Positions 1-8,880 of a stretch of DNA of 59,586 nt are shown piece by piece. The stretch spans positions 1-59,586 of the forward strand of contig JAIORB010000141.1 of assembly GCA_021108325.1 (NCBI GenBank), written 5' to 3'. The notes below the pieces were generated by a model. It worked only from the letters and a program-made list of their open reading frames with translations, did not search any database and was not told the DNA's origin. Each line of letters opens with the position of its first letter. Position 1 is the first letter of the stretch. The DNA comes from Bacteroidales bacterium. Its GTDB lineage: Bacteria; Bacteroidota; Bacteroidia; Bacteroidales; UBA12077. The translations under genes were made by a program, and so were the position numbers.

Positions 1-58
1 ACAACTTCAATTTTAATTATCTTTTATTATAATTGCTTACTTCGGAAAGTGCCAAATG

Positions 59-87
59 AAAGTGGATGAAAAAATCATCCACTTTTT
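59..87 (+). terminator. Rho-independent terminator of a gene left of the window
   Basis: An 11-bp perfect stem (59-69 pairs with 75-85, AAAGTGGATGA / TCATCCACTTT) with a 5-nt A-rich loop is followed by a short T run. The T run lies on the right side, so it would end a plus-strand transcript that enters from outside the window. It could also stop transcription of the small minus-strand ORF that ends at 149. Confidence 0.7.
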
Positions 88-148
88 GTATTAATAATTT
101 TTGGAAATTTGTCTGATGAAAGATACAGAACAAGTTTATTTGTTGCCT

Positions 149-331
149 TTACTTTCTTAATTCAGTTTTCTGACTGAATAACTCTTTGCTATAGTTGCTT
201 TGAGTTAACGAAAGTAAAAAAATAAGAGTAACAATTATAAATATAATTATAACTCCAATATTTACTTCTTTATGAACATTTTTGGATTGCGATTTAACAA
301 CCATGTCCATAATACTTAGGTTAATTCTCAC
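149..331 (-). CDS. Possible small single-helix membrane protein
   Basis: A 60-codon ORF encodes a hydrophilic basic N-terminus (residues 1-24), one strongly hydrophobic segment (about 25-43, rich in Ile, Val, Leu and Phe) and a polar C-terminal tail with several Lys. No family is recognised. Several in-frame Met codons (1, 8, 10) make the start uncertain, and no clear promoter or ribosome-binding site was found upstream. It stands alone in an AT-rich region where chance ORFs of this length occur. A membrane helix with a positively charged N-terminal side is compatible with a real small membrane protein, but the call is weak. Confidence 0.3.
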   Translation of the reverse strand: MRINLSIMDMVVKSQSKNVHKEVNIGVIIIFIIVTLIFLLSLTQSNYSKELFSQKTELRK

Positions 332-620
332 AATTAGATTTTGTTAAAGGGTTAATTACTAATGTATTAAATCCTGACGATGTAATTATCGCAGAATTAA
401 TAATTCTAACAATCTCCTTAATGATGTGTAAGTTAGACGAATTTTTTTATAAAATGGTTGCGTTTTGATTGAATTTTTATTTTATTTTTAAATATTCTAC
501 GCAACCCAAGTACTATTTTCTTCATCTACATTTTATAAAACAAACAAAAAAAGTTTAGCAAGCTTTTTGTAGTAAAATTATTCATAAATTTGTATATCAT
601 CGAAAAACCGGGGATATCTT
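332..620. other. Intergenic leader region of the first ECF sigma gene
   Basis: No ORF is supportable here. The region holds an 8-bp inverted repeat (GGTTGCGT near 456-463 and ACGCAACC at 499-506) flanking a T/A-rich stretch. The right half of that repeat coincides with the ECF-type promoter described separately. A TAAATTTG box at 585-592 could be a second, housekeeping-type -7 element close to the sigma gene. Confidence 0.5.
499..530 (+). promoter_or_regulatory. ECF-type promoter of the sigma gene at 621
   Basis: AACC at 503-506 (in ACGCAACC) is followed by exactly 16 bases and then CATCTACA at 523-530. An AAC-containing -35 with a 16-base spacer and a CGTC/TCTA-like -10 is the usual ECF promoter layout. 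The same AACC-N16 arrangement precedes the second ECF gene in this window (53583-53610). Autoregulation by the encoded sigma is inferred. Confidence 0.55.
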
Positions 621-1172
621 TTGGATAATTACACTGACATTATAAAAGCTTGCCTAAAAGGCAATCGAGTAGCACAAAACAGATTGTATCAGCTTTTTGC
701 TGACAAGATGTATGGAATGTGTTTGCGATATGCCGATAATGAAGATGAAGCAAAAGATATTTTGCAAGATGGATTTATAAAAGTTTTTTTAAATCTTAAG
801 CAATTTAATAATAAAGGTTCTTTCGAAGGTTGGATTAGAAGAATTATTGCAAATACAGCACTTGAGAGATTTAGGGATAAAAATTATTTGTTTGCTGTAA
901 ATATGGAAACAGAATATGACGCAAATCATAAACAATACGATCATATTTTGAGTGATTTAGCGGCAAAAGATTTATTAAAACTGATACAGGAATTGTCGCC
1001 ACAATACAGAATGGTTTTTAACCTTTATGCAGTTGAAGGGTATTCGCATAAAGAAATATGTGAAAAGCTAAATATTAAAGAGGGAACTTCCAAATCTAAC
1101 TTGTCGCGGGCACGTGAAATATTGAAAGAGAAAGTGAAAAAATATTATAACATAAGTGTAAACTGGGTATGA
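621..1172 (+). CDS. ECF-type RNA polymerase sigma factor
   Basis: This 183-residue protein has the two-domain layout of extracytoplasmic-function sigma factors. Sigma region 2 lies at about residues 20-90, with the DEAKDILQDGFIKVF motif for core binding and the FEGWIRRIIANTA stretch for -10 recognition. Region 4 lies at about 120-175, with an ELSPQYRMVFNLY motif and a helix-turn-helix HKEICEKLNIKEGT. It would direct RNA polymerase to a small regulon in response to an envelope signal. Translation starts at a TTG (621); no upstream ATG exists in frame. Its stop codon overlaps the start of the next gene (ATGA), so the membrane/beta-barrel protein is translationally coupled and probably its regulator or sensor. 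An ECF-type promoter lies about 90 bp upstream, suggesting autoregulation. The specific ECF group was not determined. Confidence 0.93.
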   Translation: MDNYTDIIKACLKGNRVAQNRLYQLFADKMYGMCLRYADNEDEAKDILQDGFIKVFLNLKQFNNKGSFEGWIRRIIANTALERFRDKNYLFAVNMETEYDANHKQYDHILSDLAAKDLLKLIQELSPQYRMVFNLYAVEGYSHKEICEKLNIKEGTSKSNLSRAREILKEKVKKYYNISVNWV

Positions 1173-2578
1173 TGGGTGCGAATTTTGATCAGATGGATGG
1201 TGTTTTTAGAAAACAGTTGAGGAATTATTCTCAATCTGCTCCTGATGATATTTGGGGAAATATTGAACAAGTATTAGATAATAACAAAAAAGCAAAAAGA
1301 ATTATTATTTATAAAATTGCTGCTGCAGTAGCTGCTTTTGCAATTATCGGTTCAGGTTATTTATACTTATCAAATAATGGTGAAAGTTTTGATAACAATA
1401 CAGTGATTACTGAAAATAATTTACAACAGGAATCTGAAAATGAAATTAAAATATTGAATCAGGAAAAAGTTAATGAAAGAATTGCTGATAATCTCGAAAA
1501 TAAAAAAATCGAAGAACTTGATGTAGAAAATCAAAAACTTATTGCTGAAGCAGATTTTGTAGAAATTAAATCTTACAATTCAAATAATCTAATGCCTGTT
1601 GGAAGTGATACTGAACAAAGAGAAAAAAATCTTGAAAAACTTTCACAAAAGCAAATATATATTAAATCAGAAGGTGTTGAGTTAGCTATAATTGATGTAA
1701 GAAAACAAAGAGTTAAATCATATTTAAACTCGCTTCCTGATATTTATAATTCTTATGCATTAAATGATTTAATTGAAGATAAAGAGCCAAAAAATAATAA
1801 ATGGATTTTAGGAGGAGAGTTTTCACCTTTATATTCATACAGGTATATTGCTGAAACAGGTGGTGACTATAATCAAGATTATTATAATAGTGCAGAAAAT
1901 CCTATTATGTCTTATACCGGAGGTTTGAATGTACAATATAAGGCTATTGGCAGGCTTACTGTTCAGACCGGAGTTTATTATACAACTATGGGTCAGTCTT
2001 TTGATTATATGTCGGTTTATGCTAATACGGCATACGATTTGGTTGCCGAAGAATACAAAGACAGATTTATAAATTCATATTCAATTACAAATTCATCAGG
2101 TGATGTTTCATTTAACTCCCCGTATGTAATTATTGACGAGGAATTAATGAGAGTTAGTAATCTTCTAGATAGCAAAGGGGTAGCCGATGTATCCGATCCT
2201 ATATATAATAACCTTGATGCAGAAATTCAACAGAGTTTCCAATATGTAGAAGTTCCGTTCTTAATGCGGTATAAATTAATTGATAAAAATGTAGATTTTA
2301 ATATTGTTGGTGGGTTTGGAGCTAATTTTTTAATTGGGAATGATGTGTATCTTAAGTATGCCGGTAATAAAGAAGTTATTGGCGAAACGAAGGGTGTAAA
2401 TACAATTAATTATAATAGTATACTTGGGTTTGGTATTGAATATCCGATAATGGATAGAATAAATATTCGTTTGGAACCATCCATTAAATATTATTTAAAT
2501 GAAATTAATTCCAGTTCGTCTGTCGAATCGCATCCTTATTCGATTGGAATATATGCCGGAGTTAATTACTCATTTTGA
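1169..2578 (+). CDS. Membrane-anchored outer-membrane beta-barrel-like protein, sigma partner
   Basis: The 469-residue product has three parts. Residues 1-44 are a short polar region with DDIWGNIEQVLDNNKKAKR, of the kind that starts many Bacteroidota sigma-linked membrane proteins. Residues 45-67 are a single transmembrane helix, preceded by a basic KKAKR that predicts an N-in topology. A Glu/Asn/Lys-rich linker runs to about residue 208. The rest (about 209-469) is made of alternating aromatic beta-strands (GGEFSPLYSYRY, GGLNVQYKAIGRLTVQTGVYYT, GFGIEYPIMDRINIRLEPSIKYYL) ending in a terminal Phe, as in PorT/OmpW-type barrels. It overlaps the sigma gene by 4 nt, so a role as regulator of that sigma (anti-sigma or sensor) is inferred. 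How one chain can hold both an inner-membrane helix and a barrel is not obvious. Confidence 0.75.
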   Translation: MMGANFDQMDGVFRKQLRNYSQSAPDDIWGNIEQVLDNNKKAKRIIIYKIAAAVAAFAIIGSGYLYLSNNGESFDNNTVITENNLQQESENEIKILNQEKVNERIADNLENKKIEELDVENQKLIAEADFVEIKSYNSNNLMPVGSDTEQREKNLEKLSQKQIYIKSEGVELAIIDVRKQRVKSYLNSLPDIYNSYALNDLIEDKEPKNNKWILGGEFSPLYSYRYIAETGGDYNQDYYNSAENPIMSYTGGLNVQYKAIGRLTVQTGVYYTTMGQSFDYMSVYANTAYDLVAEEYKDRFINSYSITNSSGDVSFNSPYVIIDEELMRVSNLLDSKGVADVSDPIYNNLDAEIQQSFQYVEVPFLMRYKLIDKNVDFNIVGGFGANFLIGNDVYLKYAGNKEVIGETKGVNTINYNSILGFGIEYPIMDRINIRLEPSIKYYLNEINSSSSVESHPYSIGIYAGVNYSF

Positions 2579-2693
2579 TAATTCTCATATTTACCTTTAA
2601 AAAAATATCTATTTTTGTAACTTTTGTTACGATTTATTGTTTATCTATTATATAAACTTTTTGTGCTTTTGGATATTTAAAATATAATAGAAT

Positions 2694-3668
2694 ATGAAAA
2701 GGAAATATACATTTTTGACTTTATTAGGATTGTTAATAGCTTCTTTTATTTTTATTAATTCACGACCTGAAGAAAAACCTACTGATAATGATTTTGAGCA
2801 AGCTTTTCAAAAGAAATATTCAGTATTTTCATTATCACTTCCGGATGATTTGATGTTTGCCGGCGAGGCTGTTCCTTTAGATCATTTTGATATAAGGGAA
2901 TCATTAGATCAGGAATTATTGATAAATACATACTGGCAATCACAAACACTTTTATTTATTAAAAGAGCCAATAAATATTTCCCTGAAATTGAAAAAATAC
3001 TAAAAGATAATGGGATACCTGATGATTTCAAATATTTGGTTTTGGCTGAAAGCGATTTGAAAAATGCAGTTTCACCATCAGGAGCAGTTGGTATCTGGCA
3101 GTTGTTAAAAGGAACAGCTAAAGATTACGGGTTAGAAGTGAACGATGAAGTAGATGAAAGATATCATTTCGAAAAATCAACGGAAGCTGCATGCGGGTTT
3201 TTAAAAGATGCACACGAATTATTCGGTAGCTGGACAATGGCTGCTGCATCGTATAATATGGGACGAAGGGGATTAATAAGACAGGTAAACAGGCAAAAAG
3301 AGAACAATTATTATAATTTATTACTTAACAACGAAACAGGTAGATATATATATCGCATCCTTGCTATTAAGTTGATACTTGAGAACCCTGATCAATATGG
3401 ATTTCATGTTAGAGATAAAGATATGTATCACACGATTCCAACCTTTGAAGTTAAAGTAGATTCTTCAGTTACAGATTTTGCAGATTTTGCCAAGAAATAT
3501 TCTATAAATTACAAAATTTTGAAGTATTTTAATCCTTGGTTAAGAGACTCTTTTCTTACGAATAAAACCAATAAAGAGTATTTAATAAAGATTCCAAAAG
3601 AAGGATGTAGAAGTTACTCAAAAAATATTGATTATTCTAAAATTGACTCAACTGTTGTTATCGATTAA
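2694..3668 (+). CDS. Lytic murein transglycosylase (SLT/MltD-like)
   Basis: This 324-residue exported enzyme should cleave the glycan strands of peptidoglycan to 1,6-anhydromuropeptides. A hydrophobic N-terminal segment (residues 6-21) looks like a signal peptide or anchor. The SLT domain spans about 90-220. It has the catalytic Glu in LVLAESDLKNAVSPSGAVG (E119), the following GIWQLLKGTAKDYGL, and the ES...AAASYNMGRRG block typical of family 1 transglycosylases. The C-terminal 70 residues (FADFAKKYSINYKILKYFNPWL, then YLIKIP) look like a LysM-type wall-binding module. A TATTTTTG box at 2620-2627 is a plausible -7 element. uvrA starts 12 nt downstream and is probably co-transcribed. Confidence 0.9.
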   Translation: MKRKYTFLTLLGLLIASFIFINSRPEEKPTDNDFEQAFQKKYSVFSLSLPDDLMFAGEAVPLDHFDIRESLDQELLINTYWQSQTLLFIKRANKYFPEIEKILKDNGIPDDFKYLVLAESDLKNAVSPSGAVGIWQLLKGTAKDYGLEVNDEVDERYHFEKSTEAACGFLKDAHELFGSWTMAAASYNMGRRGLIRQVNRQKENNYYNLLLNNETGRYIYRILAIKLILENPDQYGFHVRDKDMYHTIPTFEVKVDSSVTDFADFAKKYSINYKILKYFNPWLRDSFLTNKTNKEYLIKIPKEGCRSYSKNIDYSKIDSTVVID

Positions 3669-3680
3669 AAAATTTAAACA

Positions 3681-6539
3681 TTGGATAAAGAATTACTGCA
3701 ACAACTTGATGAAAAAGTAAAAAAAACATCAGAAGTTACGGTTCTTGGTGCAAGAGTTCATAACTTAAAAAATATTGATGTTTCAATTCCTCGAAATAAA
3801 CTTACAGTAATTACGGGTTTAAGCGGAAGTGGAAAATCTTCTCTGGCTTTTGATACAATTTATGCTGAAGGGCAAAGGCGTTATATTGAGACCTTGTCAG
3901 CTTATGCTCGTCAGTTTATTGGTAATATGGAACGTCCTGATGTTGATCAAATAACAGGATTAAGCCCTGTAATTTCAATTGAGCAAAAGTCAACAAACAG
4001 AAACCCTCGATCAACAGTAGGAACAGTAACCGAAATATATGATTTCCTTAGATTATTATTTGCACGTGCTTCTGATGCTTATTCATATGTTACTGGCGAA
4101 AAAATGGTTAAGTATACCGATGAACAAATCATAAAATTAATACTTGATCAGTTTAATGGTACGAACATCATGATATTAGCTCCTTTAGTGCAGGGTAGAA
4201 AAGGACATTATCGAGAGTTGTTTGAGCAAACCAGGAAAAAAGGATATTTATATTCCAGAATAAATGGGAAAATAACTGAACTTACACATGGTCTTAAACT
4301 TGATCGTTATAAAACACATAATATTGAAACTGTTATTGATAAACTAAAAGTATCTGATAATGATGTTAAAAGATTAAAGAGGACAGTAAAAACGGCTATG
4401 GATCAGGGAAAAGGCATCCTTATGATTCTCGAAAAAGACACGGATAATATTAAATATTTCAGTCGAAAATTAATGTGTCCTACTAGTGGAACATCTTACA
4501 ATGAACCTGCTCCACATACTTTTTCGTTTAATTCTCCGCAGGGAGCTTGCCCGGGATGTAATGGTTTAGGATATGTTAACGAAATAGACATAAAAAAAAT
4601 CATCCCTGATTCAACCCAAAGTATAAAGAATGGAGGAATAACACCATTAGGTAAGTACAAAAACATTTTATTTTTTTGGCAATTGGAAGCAATTGCGGCT
4701 AAGTATAAATTTACACTTGACACTCCAATAAAAGACATACCAAAAAAGGCATTAGATATTATTCTTTATGGTTCCGACGAATCATTTAAGTTGTTAAATA
4801 CACCTCTTGGCAAATTTTCCAATTATTTTTTGAGTTTTGATGGTATCGTTAATTATATCAACAATTTTCAGCGAGATAAAGCGATTGATAATGGTAAGAA
4901 ATGGACCGATCAATTTGTTAAAAAAGTTACTTGCCCAAAATGTAATGGTCATCGATTAAAGAAAGAATCGTTGCATTTTAAAGTTGCCGAAAAAAATATT
5001 GCTGAAATAGCCAATATGGATATTGATGAATTGTATGATTGGTTCAGTAACTTAGAAGAACAGCTTTCTGATAAACAAAAAATTATTGCACGGGATATTT
5101 TAAAAGAGATAAAAGAGCGTTTATCATTTTTACTGGATGTTGGATTAAATTATCTGGCATTGAATAGAACCGCAAGAAGTTTGTCCGGAGGTGAAAGCCA
5201 GCGGATCAGATTAGCCACACAAGTAGGCTCTAAACTGGTAAATGTTCTATATATTTTAGATGAACCCAGTATTGGTCTGCATCAAAAAGATAACTTGAAG
5301 TTGATAAACTCATTAAAACAACTTCGCGATACAGGTAATTCTATTATTGTTGTTGAACATGATAAAGAGATGATATTATCAGCAGATCATGTAGTTGATA
5401 TGGGACCAAAGGCAGGACGACATGGAGGGAAAATTGTAGCCACAGGAACGCCAGATGATATCCTAAAATCCTGCTCACTTACTGCAGATTATTTAAATCG
5501 TAAAAAAACGATTAAAGTTCCTCAAACACGAAGAAAAGGGAATGGCGAAGAAATTATTTTAAAAGGAGCAACAGGGCATAATCTTAAAGATGTTACTTTA
5601 AGGATTCCATTAGGTAAATTTATTTGTGTAACTGGTGTTTCCGGTAGTGGAAAGTCTTCATTAATAAACGAAACATTACACCCAATTTTAAGCAAACATT
5701 TTTATAGAAGTAATAAACAGACCTTAGATTATGAATCCATTGAAGGAATTAAAAATATTGATAAGGTTATTGAGGTAGATCAATCACCTTTAGGTCGAAC
5801 ACCAAGATCAAACCCGGTAACATATACAGGTGTATTTTCTGATATTCGCAAACTATTTGAGCAAATACCTGAATCTAAAATCCGGGGATACAAAGCGGGG
5901 CGTTTTTCATTTAACGTAAAAGGTGGTAGATGTGAAACATGCCAGGGTGCAGGATTACGAACTATTGAAATGAATTTTCTGCCTGATGTTTATGTGCATT
6001 GCAAAGATTGTAACGGCAAACGTTACAATAGAGAAACGCTCGAAGTAAAGTTCAAAGGGAAATCTATAAGTGATGTGCTTAATATGACAATCAACCAGAG
6101 TGTCGAGTTTTTCGATCAAATACCATCTATTAAACAAAAATTAAAAGCACTTCAAGGCGTTGGCTTAGGTTATATAACATTGGGTCAGCCATCAACAACG
6201 CTGTCAGGGGGTGAATCGCAACGTGTAAAATTGGCGGCCGAACTGGCTAAAAAAAGCACAGGAAAAACATTGTATATTTTAGATGAACCTACAACCGGAC
6301 TGCATTTTGAAGATATCAGAGTATTATTAAAAGTACTAAACAATATTGTAGATAAAGGTAATACTGTTATTGTAATTGAACATAATATGGATGTAATTAA
6401 AGTTGCTGATCATATTATTGATTTAGGTAAAGAAGGCGGAGTAAAGGGAGGCGAAATATTATGTACCGGTGCTCCTGAAGAAATCGTAAAGAATAAGAAA
6501 AGTTATACGGCGCAATTTTTAATTAAAGAACTTCAATAA
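3681..6539 (+). CDS. uvrA: Excinuclease ABC subunit A
   Basis: UvrA (952 residues, normal length) finds bulky DNA lesions and loads UvrB in nucleotide excision repair. Both ABC modules are visible. The first has Walker [15 protein letters not shown] (about residue 47) and signature [19 protein letters not shown] with Walker [11 protein letters not shown]. The second has Walker [10 protein letters not shown] and signature [19 protein letters not shown] with [10 protein letters not shown]. The C-terminal zinc finger is complete (CETC ... CKDC). The first zinc site is incomplete: where CxxC is expected the sequence reads CPTSG, while the second pair CPGC is kept. The gene starts with TTG 12 nt after the transglycosylase stop; the residues that follow match the expected N-terminus ([19 protein letters not shown]). 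Confidence 0.97.
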   Translation: MDKELLQQLDEKVKKTSEVTVLGARVHNLKNIDVSIPRNKLTVITGLSGSGKSSLAFDTIYAEGQRRYIETLSAYARQFIGNMERPDVDQITGLSPVISIEQKSTNRNPRSTVGTVTEIYDFLRLLFARASDAYSYVTGEKMVKYTDEQIIKLILDQFNGTNIMILAPLVQGRKGHYRELFEQTRKKGYLYSRINGKITELTHGLKLDRYKTHNIETVIDKLKVSDNDVKRLKRTVKTAMDQGKGILMILEKDTDNIKYFSRKLMCPTSGTSYNEPAPHTFSFNSPQGACPGCNGLGYVNEIDIKKIIPDSTQSIKNGGITPLGKYKNILFFWQLEAIAAKYKFTLDTPIKDIPKKALDIILYGSDESFKLLNTPLGKFSNYFLSFDGIVNYINNFQRDKAIDNGKKWTDQFVKKVTCPKCNGHRLKKESLHFKVAEKNIAEIANMDIDELYDWFSNLEEQLSDKQKIIARDILKEIKERLSFLLDVGLNYLALNRTARSLSGGESQRIRLATQVGSKLVNVLYILDEPSIGLHQKDNLKLINSLKQLRDTGNSIIVVEHDKEMILSADHVVDMGPKAGRHGGKIVATGTPDDILKSCSLTADYLNRKKTIKVPQTRRKGNGEEIILKGATGHNLKDVTLRIPLGKFICVTGVSGSGKSSLINETLHPILSKHFYRSNKQTLDYESIEGIKNIDKVIEVDQSPLGRTPRSNPVTYTGVFSDIRKLFEQIPESKIRGYKAGRFSFNVKGGRCETCQGAGLRTIEMNFLPDVYVHCKDCNGKRYNRETLEVKFKGKSISDVLNMTINQSVEFFDQIPSIKQKLKALQGVGLGYITLGQPSTTLSGGESQRVKLAAELAKKSTGKTLYILDEPTTGLHFEDIRVLLKVLNNIVDKGNTVIVIEHNMDVIKVADHIIDLGKEGGVKGGEILCTGAPEEIVKNKKSYTAQFLIKELQ

Positions 6540-6542
6540 TTT

Positions 6543-6581
6543 ATTTAGTAAAAAAGCTTAATTTAGTAAGCTTAACTAAAT
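6543..6581 (+). terminator. Nested stem-loop after uvrA
   Basis: An outer 7-bp stem (ATTTAGT 6543-6549 with ACTAAAT 6575-6581) encloses an inner 5-bp stem (GCTTA 6556-6560 with TAAGC 6567-6571). It sits 3 nt after the uvrA stop and before the LOG gene. There is no strong T run, so it may be a weak terminator or an mRNA-stabilising end. Confidence 0.4.
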
Positions 6582-6605
6582 ATTTGGCTTTAAAAACTAA
6601 GATAT

Positions 6606-7313
6606 ATGACAAACGAAGAACTAATAAAAGATGCTTTTCAGGAGAAAGGTTGGAACGAAGTTCAAACAACTGATACCTGGACCATTTTTAAAATAATGGC
6701 AGAATTCGTTGAAGGTTTTTCAAAACTATCTCGAATTGGGCCTTGTGTTTCAATTTTTGGATCTGCAAGAACAAAACCTGATAATAAGTATTTTAAACTC
6801 GCTGAAGATATTGCTTTCAACCTCACACAACAAGGGTATGGTGTAATTACAGGTGGTGGACCCGGTATTATGGAAGCCGGAAATATGGGAGCAAAGAAAG
6901 GTAACGGGAAATCGGTAGGTTTAAATATTGATTTACCTTTTGAGCAATCCGCTAATATATTTATCGATCCTGACAAACTAATAAGTTTTGAGCATTTTTT
7001 TGTAAGAAAAGTCATGTTTATGAGATATGCCCAGGGATTTATCGTATTACCAGGCGGTTTTGGTACTTTCGATGAGCTTTTTGAGGCAATTACTTTGATT
7101 CAAACTGAAAAAATAGGTAAATTTCCTATTATCCTGGTTGGATCATCCTATTGGCAGGGATTAATTAACTGGATTAAAGAAGCAGTCTTGGTTGAGGAAA
7201 ATAATATTAACGAAAAGGATCTTGATTTAATTAAGGTTGTGGATACCGCCGAAGAGGCTGTTGAAAAAATCAATGAATTTTATTCTGAATATTTATTGAG
7301 TCCAAACTTTTAA
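6606..7313 (+). CDS. LOG family protein (nucleoside 5'-monophosphate phosphoribohydrolase-like)
   Basis: The 235-residue protein has the Rossmann-type LOG fold. The nucleotide-binding start is CVSIFGSARTKPDNKYF, followed by GYGVITGGGPGIMEAGNMGA. The diagnostic PGGxGTxxE active-site motif is LPGGFGTFDELFEA, preceded by the conserved Arg-Lys of FVRKVMFMRYAQGF. Members cleave the N-glycosidic bond of nucleoside monophosphates (cytokinin-activating LOG in plants; AMP-type substrates in bacteria). The true bacterial substrate is often unknown, so no symbol is given. About 45 residues precede the fold. It is separated from uvrA by a stem-loop and may be in the same transcription unit. The following intergenic DNA carries a palindrome. 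Confidence 0.9.
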   Translation: MTNEELIKDAFQEKGWNEVQTTDTWTIFKIMAEFVEGFSKLSRIGPCVSIFGSARTKPDNKYFKLAEDIAFNLTQQGYGVITGGGPGIMEAGNMGAKKGNGKSVGLNIDLPFEQSANIFIDPDKLISFEHFFVRKVMFMRYAQGFIVLPGGFGTFDELFEAITLIQTEKIGKFPIILVGSSYWQGLINWIKEAVLVEENNINEKDLDLIKVVDTAEEAVEKINEFYSEYLLSPNF

Positions 7314-7314
7314 T

Positions 7315-7378
7315 TTGTTATTTTTAACAAGGTGTAATTATTAACAAAGCATCAAAGTTATTAACAATTGTTAATAAC
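7315..7378. promoter_or_regulatory. Palindromic operator-like cluster
   Basis: A perfect 22-bp palindrome (7357-7378, half-site GTTATTAACAA) is preceded by a 6-bp inverted repeat with a TTTT loop (TTGTTA/TAACAA, 7315-7330). A further half-site-like ATTATTAACAA lies near 7338-7346. The group sits between the LOG gene and the exported protein starting at 7454. It could be a regulator site; the hairpin at 7315-7330 could instead end the LOG transcript. Confidence 0.4.
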
Positions 7379-7453
7379 CAATGTTGATATTTTGTTATTA
7401 TTGTATTATTATAGCTATTTTTATTGAGCCTTGGGAATTTAATAATTACTTAT

Positions 7454-8785
7454 ATGATTAAATATCTATTGCTTCTTGTGAATATGTTTGTCCTGTTTGT
7501 CTTGAATATTATTTTTTCAGACGTAAATGTGGATATGAATGCTCCCGGACAAGTAGAAGCAGGAAATGAGATTTATGTTGAAATTACATTAAATAAATCT
7601 GATTTTGATAGTTTTGCCAGATTTCAACAAGAAATCCCTGCTGGGTTAACTCCTGTTCCGGTTAATACTGCAAACGCTGATTTTAGTTTTAAAGATCAAA
7701 AAATAAAATTTATATGGTTAAAACTTCCTGCTGAGCAAGAAATAACAATATCATATAAATTACAAGTTGATCAAAGATTAAAAGGAACGTTTAATTTAAA
7801 TGGAACATTCTCTTATATTGCCGATAATGATAGAAAATCGGTAGAGGTAGATCCTAAGTATATAGTAATAAATCCTTCCTCAACAATTGACCCTAAATTA
7901 ATTGTTGACATTAACGATTTTAAAAACCTTGTAGCTCCGATTCAAAAAACAGGATCGGGAGCTGAACAGGTAAAATGTATACGACAAACACCATATCTGG
8001 CTCAGGGAAGTAACGAATACCTGGTAAATTTACTTGTAAATAAGGGTAATAAGGAAAAATTTGCAAAGATCCAGGAAATGGTTCCTGAAGGATTTTCTGC
8101 TGTTGCATTAGAAAGTAAAGAAGCAATTTTTACTTTTAAAGATCAAACTGTAAAATTGTTGTGGATGAACTTGCCAACCGATCCTTATTTTGTTGTTTCA
8201 TATAAACTGGTTCCAAACGAAGGTGTTACAGAAAAACCAAATATGGATGGAACTTTCTCGTACATTGAAAATGACAATACTTTGAGCATCAATATAATTG
8301 AGAAAGATGTTAATTTGGAAAATGTGTCGATGGAAAATTTATTGGCTGTAATTTCTTCAACCAGAGAAGCTATAACCGAGCCAATTAATTATGTTCAGCC
8401 ACAAGATTACACAGGTAAAGTAAAAATTGAAATAGCTGAAAGTGCCTTAAAGCTGATTCGAGAGAATACAAAACTTACAAATATGCTGGAACCTGAATCA
8501 GGAATTTATTACAGGGTTCAAATTGCAGCTGGTCATCGACCAATTAATATAAGCAGATACTTTAATAAATATAACTTAGATAAAGAAGTGCGAACTGAGT
8601 TCCACGAAGGTTGGAGAAAATATTCCGTTGGATCGTTCTATGTTTATAAAGCAGCTCGTGATTATAGAGTACATATATGGAATACAACAACAATAGATGA
8701 TGCTTTTGTTTCCGCATATAATGAGGGGAAACGTGTTACGGTGCAGGAAGCATTAATGATTACAAGCCATGAGTGGTATCGTTAA
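7454..8785 (+). CDS. Exported protein with a duplicated beta-domain and a C-terminal SPOR-like domain
   Basis: From the ATG at 7454 the product is about 443 residues and begins with a hydrophobic export signal (MIKYLLLLVNMFVLFVLNII). An in-frame TTG at 7424 would add 10 residues ahead of that signal and is less likely. Two homologous segments of roughly 100 residues follow. Each has the pattern FARFQQEIPAGLTPV ... FSFKDQKIKFIWLKLP ... ISYKL, then FNLNGTFSYI (second copy FAKIQEMVPEGFSAV ... FTFKDQTVKLLWMNLP ... VSYKL). The C-terminal about 100 residues (YRVQIAAGHRPI ... WRKYSVGSFYVYKAARDYRVHIW ... DAFVSAYNEGKRVTVQEAL) resemble the SPOR-like domain found in gliding/secretion-associated Bacteroidota proteins. 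An envelope structural role is inferred; no exact family is recognised. Confidence 0.75.
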   Translation: MIKYLLLLVNMFVLFVLNIIFSDVNVDMNAPGQVEAGNEIYVEITLNKSDFDSFARFQQEIPAGLTPVPVNTANADFSFKDQKIKFIWLKLPAEQEITISYKLQVDQRLKGTFNLNGTFSYIADNDRKSVEVDPKYIVINPSSTIDPKLIVDINDFKNLVAPIQKTGSGAEQVKCIRQTPYLAQGSNEYLVNLLVNKGNKEKFAKIQEMVPEGFSAVALESKEAIFTFKDQTVKLLWMNLPTDPYFVVSYKLVPNEGVTEKPNMDGTFSYIENDNTLSINIIEKDVNLENVSMENLLAVISSTREAITEPINYVQPQDYTGKVKIEIAESALKLIRENTKLTNMLEPESGIYYRVQIAAGHRPINISRYFNKYNLDKEVRTEFHEGWRKYSVGSFYVYKAARDYRVHIWNTTTIDDAFVSAYNEGKRVTVQEALMITSHEWYR

Positions 8786-8880
8786 TTATAATTGATTTGT
8801 TCTATGGTAATAGAAAGATTTATTTCAAATTTAGAATTATAATTAATTGAAATTCATAATCTTAAATAACGTTTATACGA

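Noticed and set aside
6662-7015. 117-codon minus-strand ORF
   Set aside because: Antisense shadow of the LOG-family gene.
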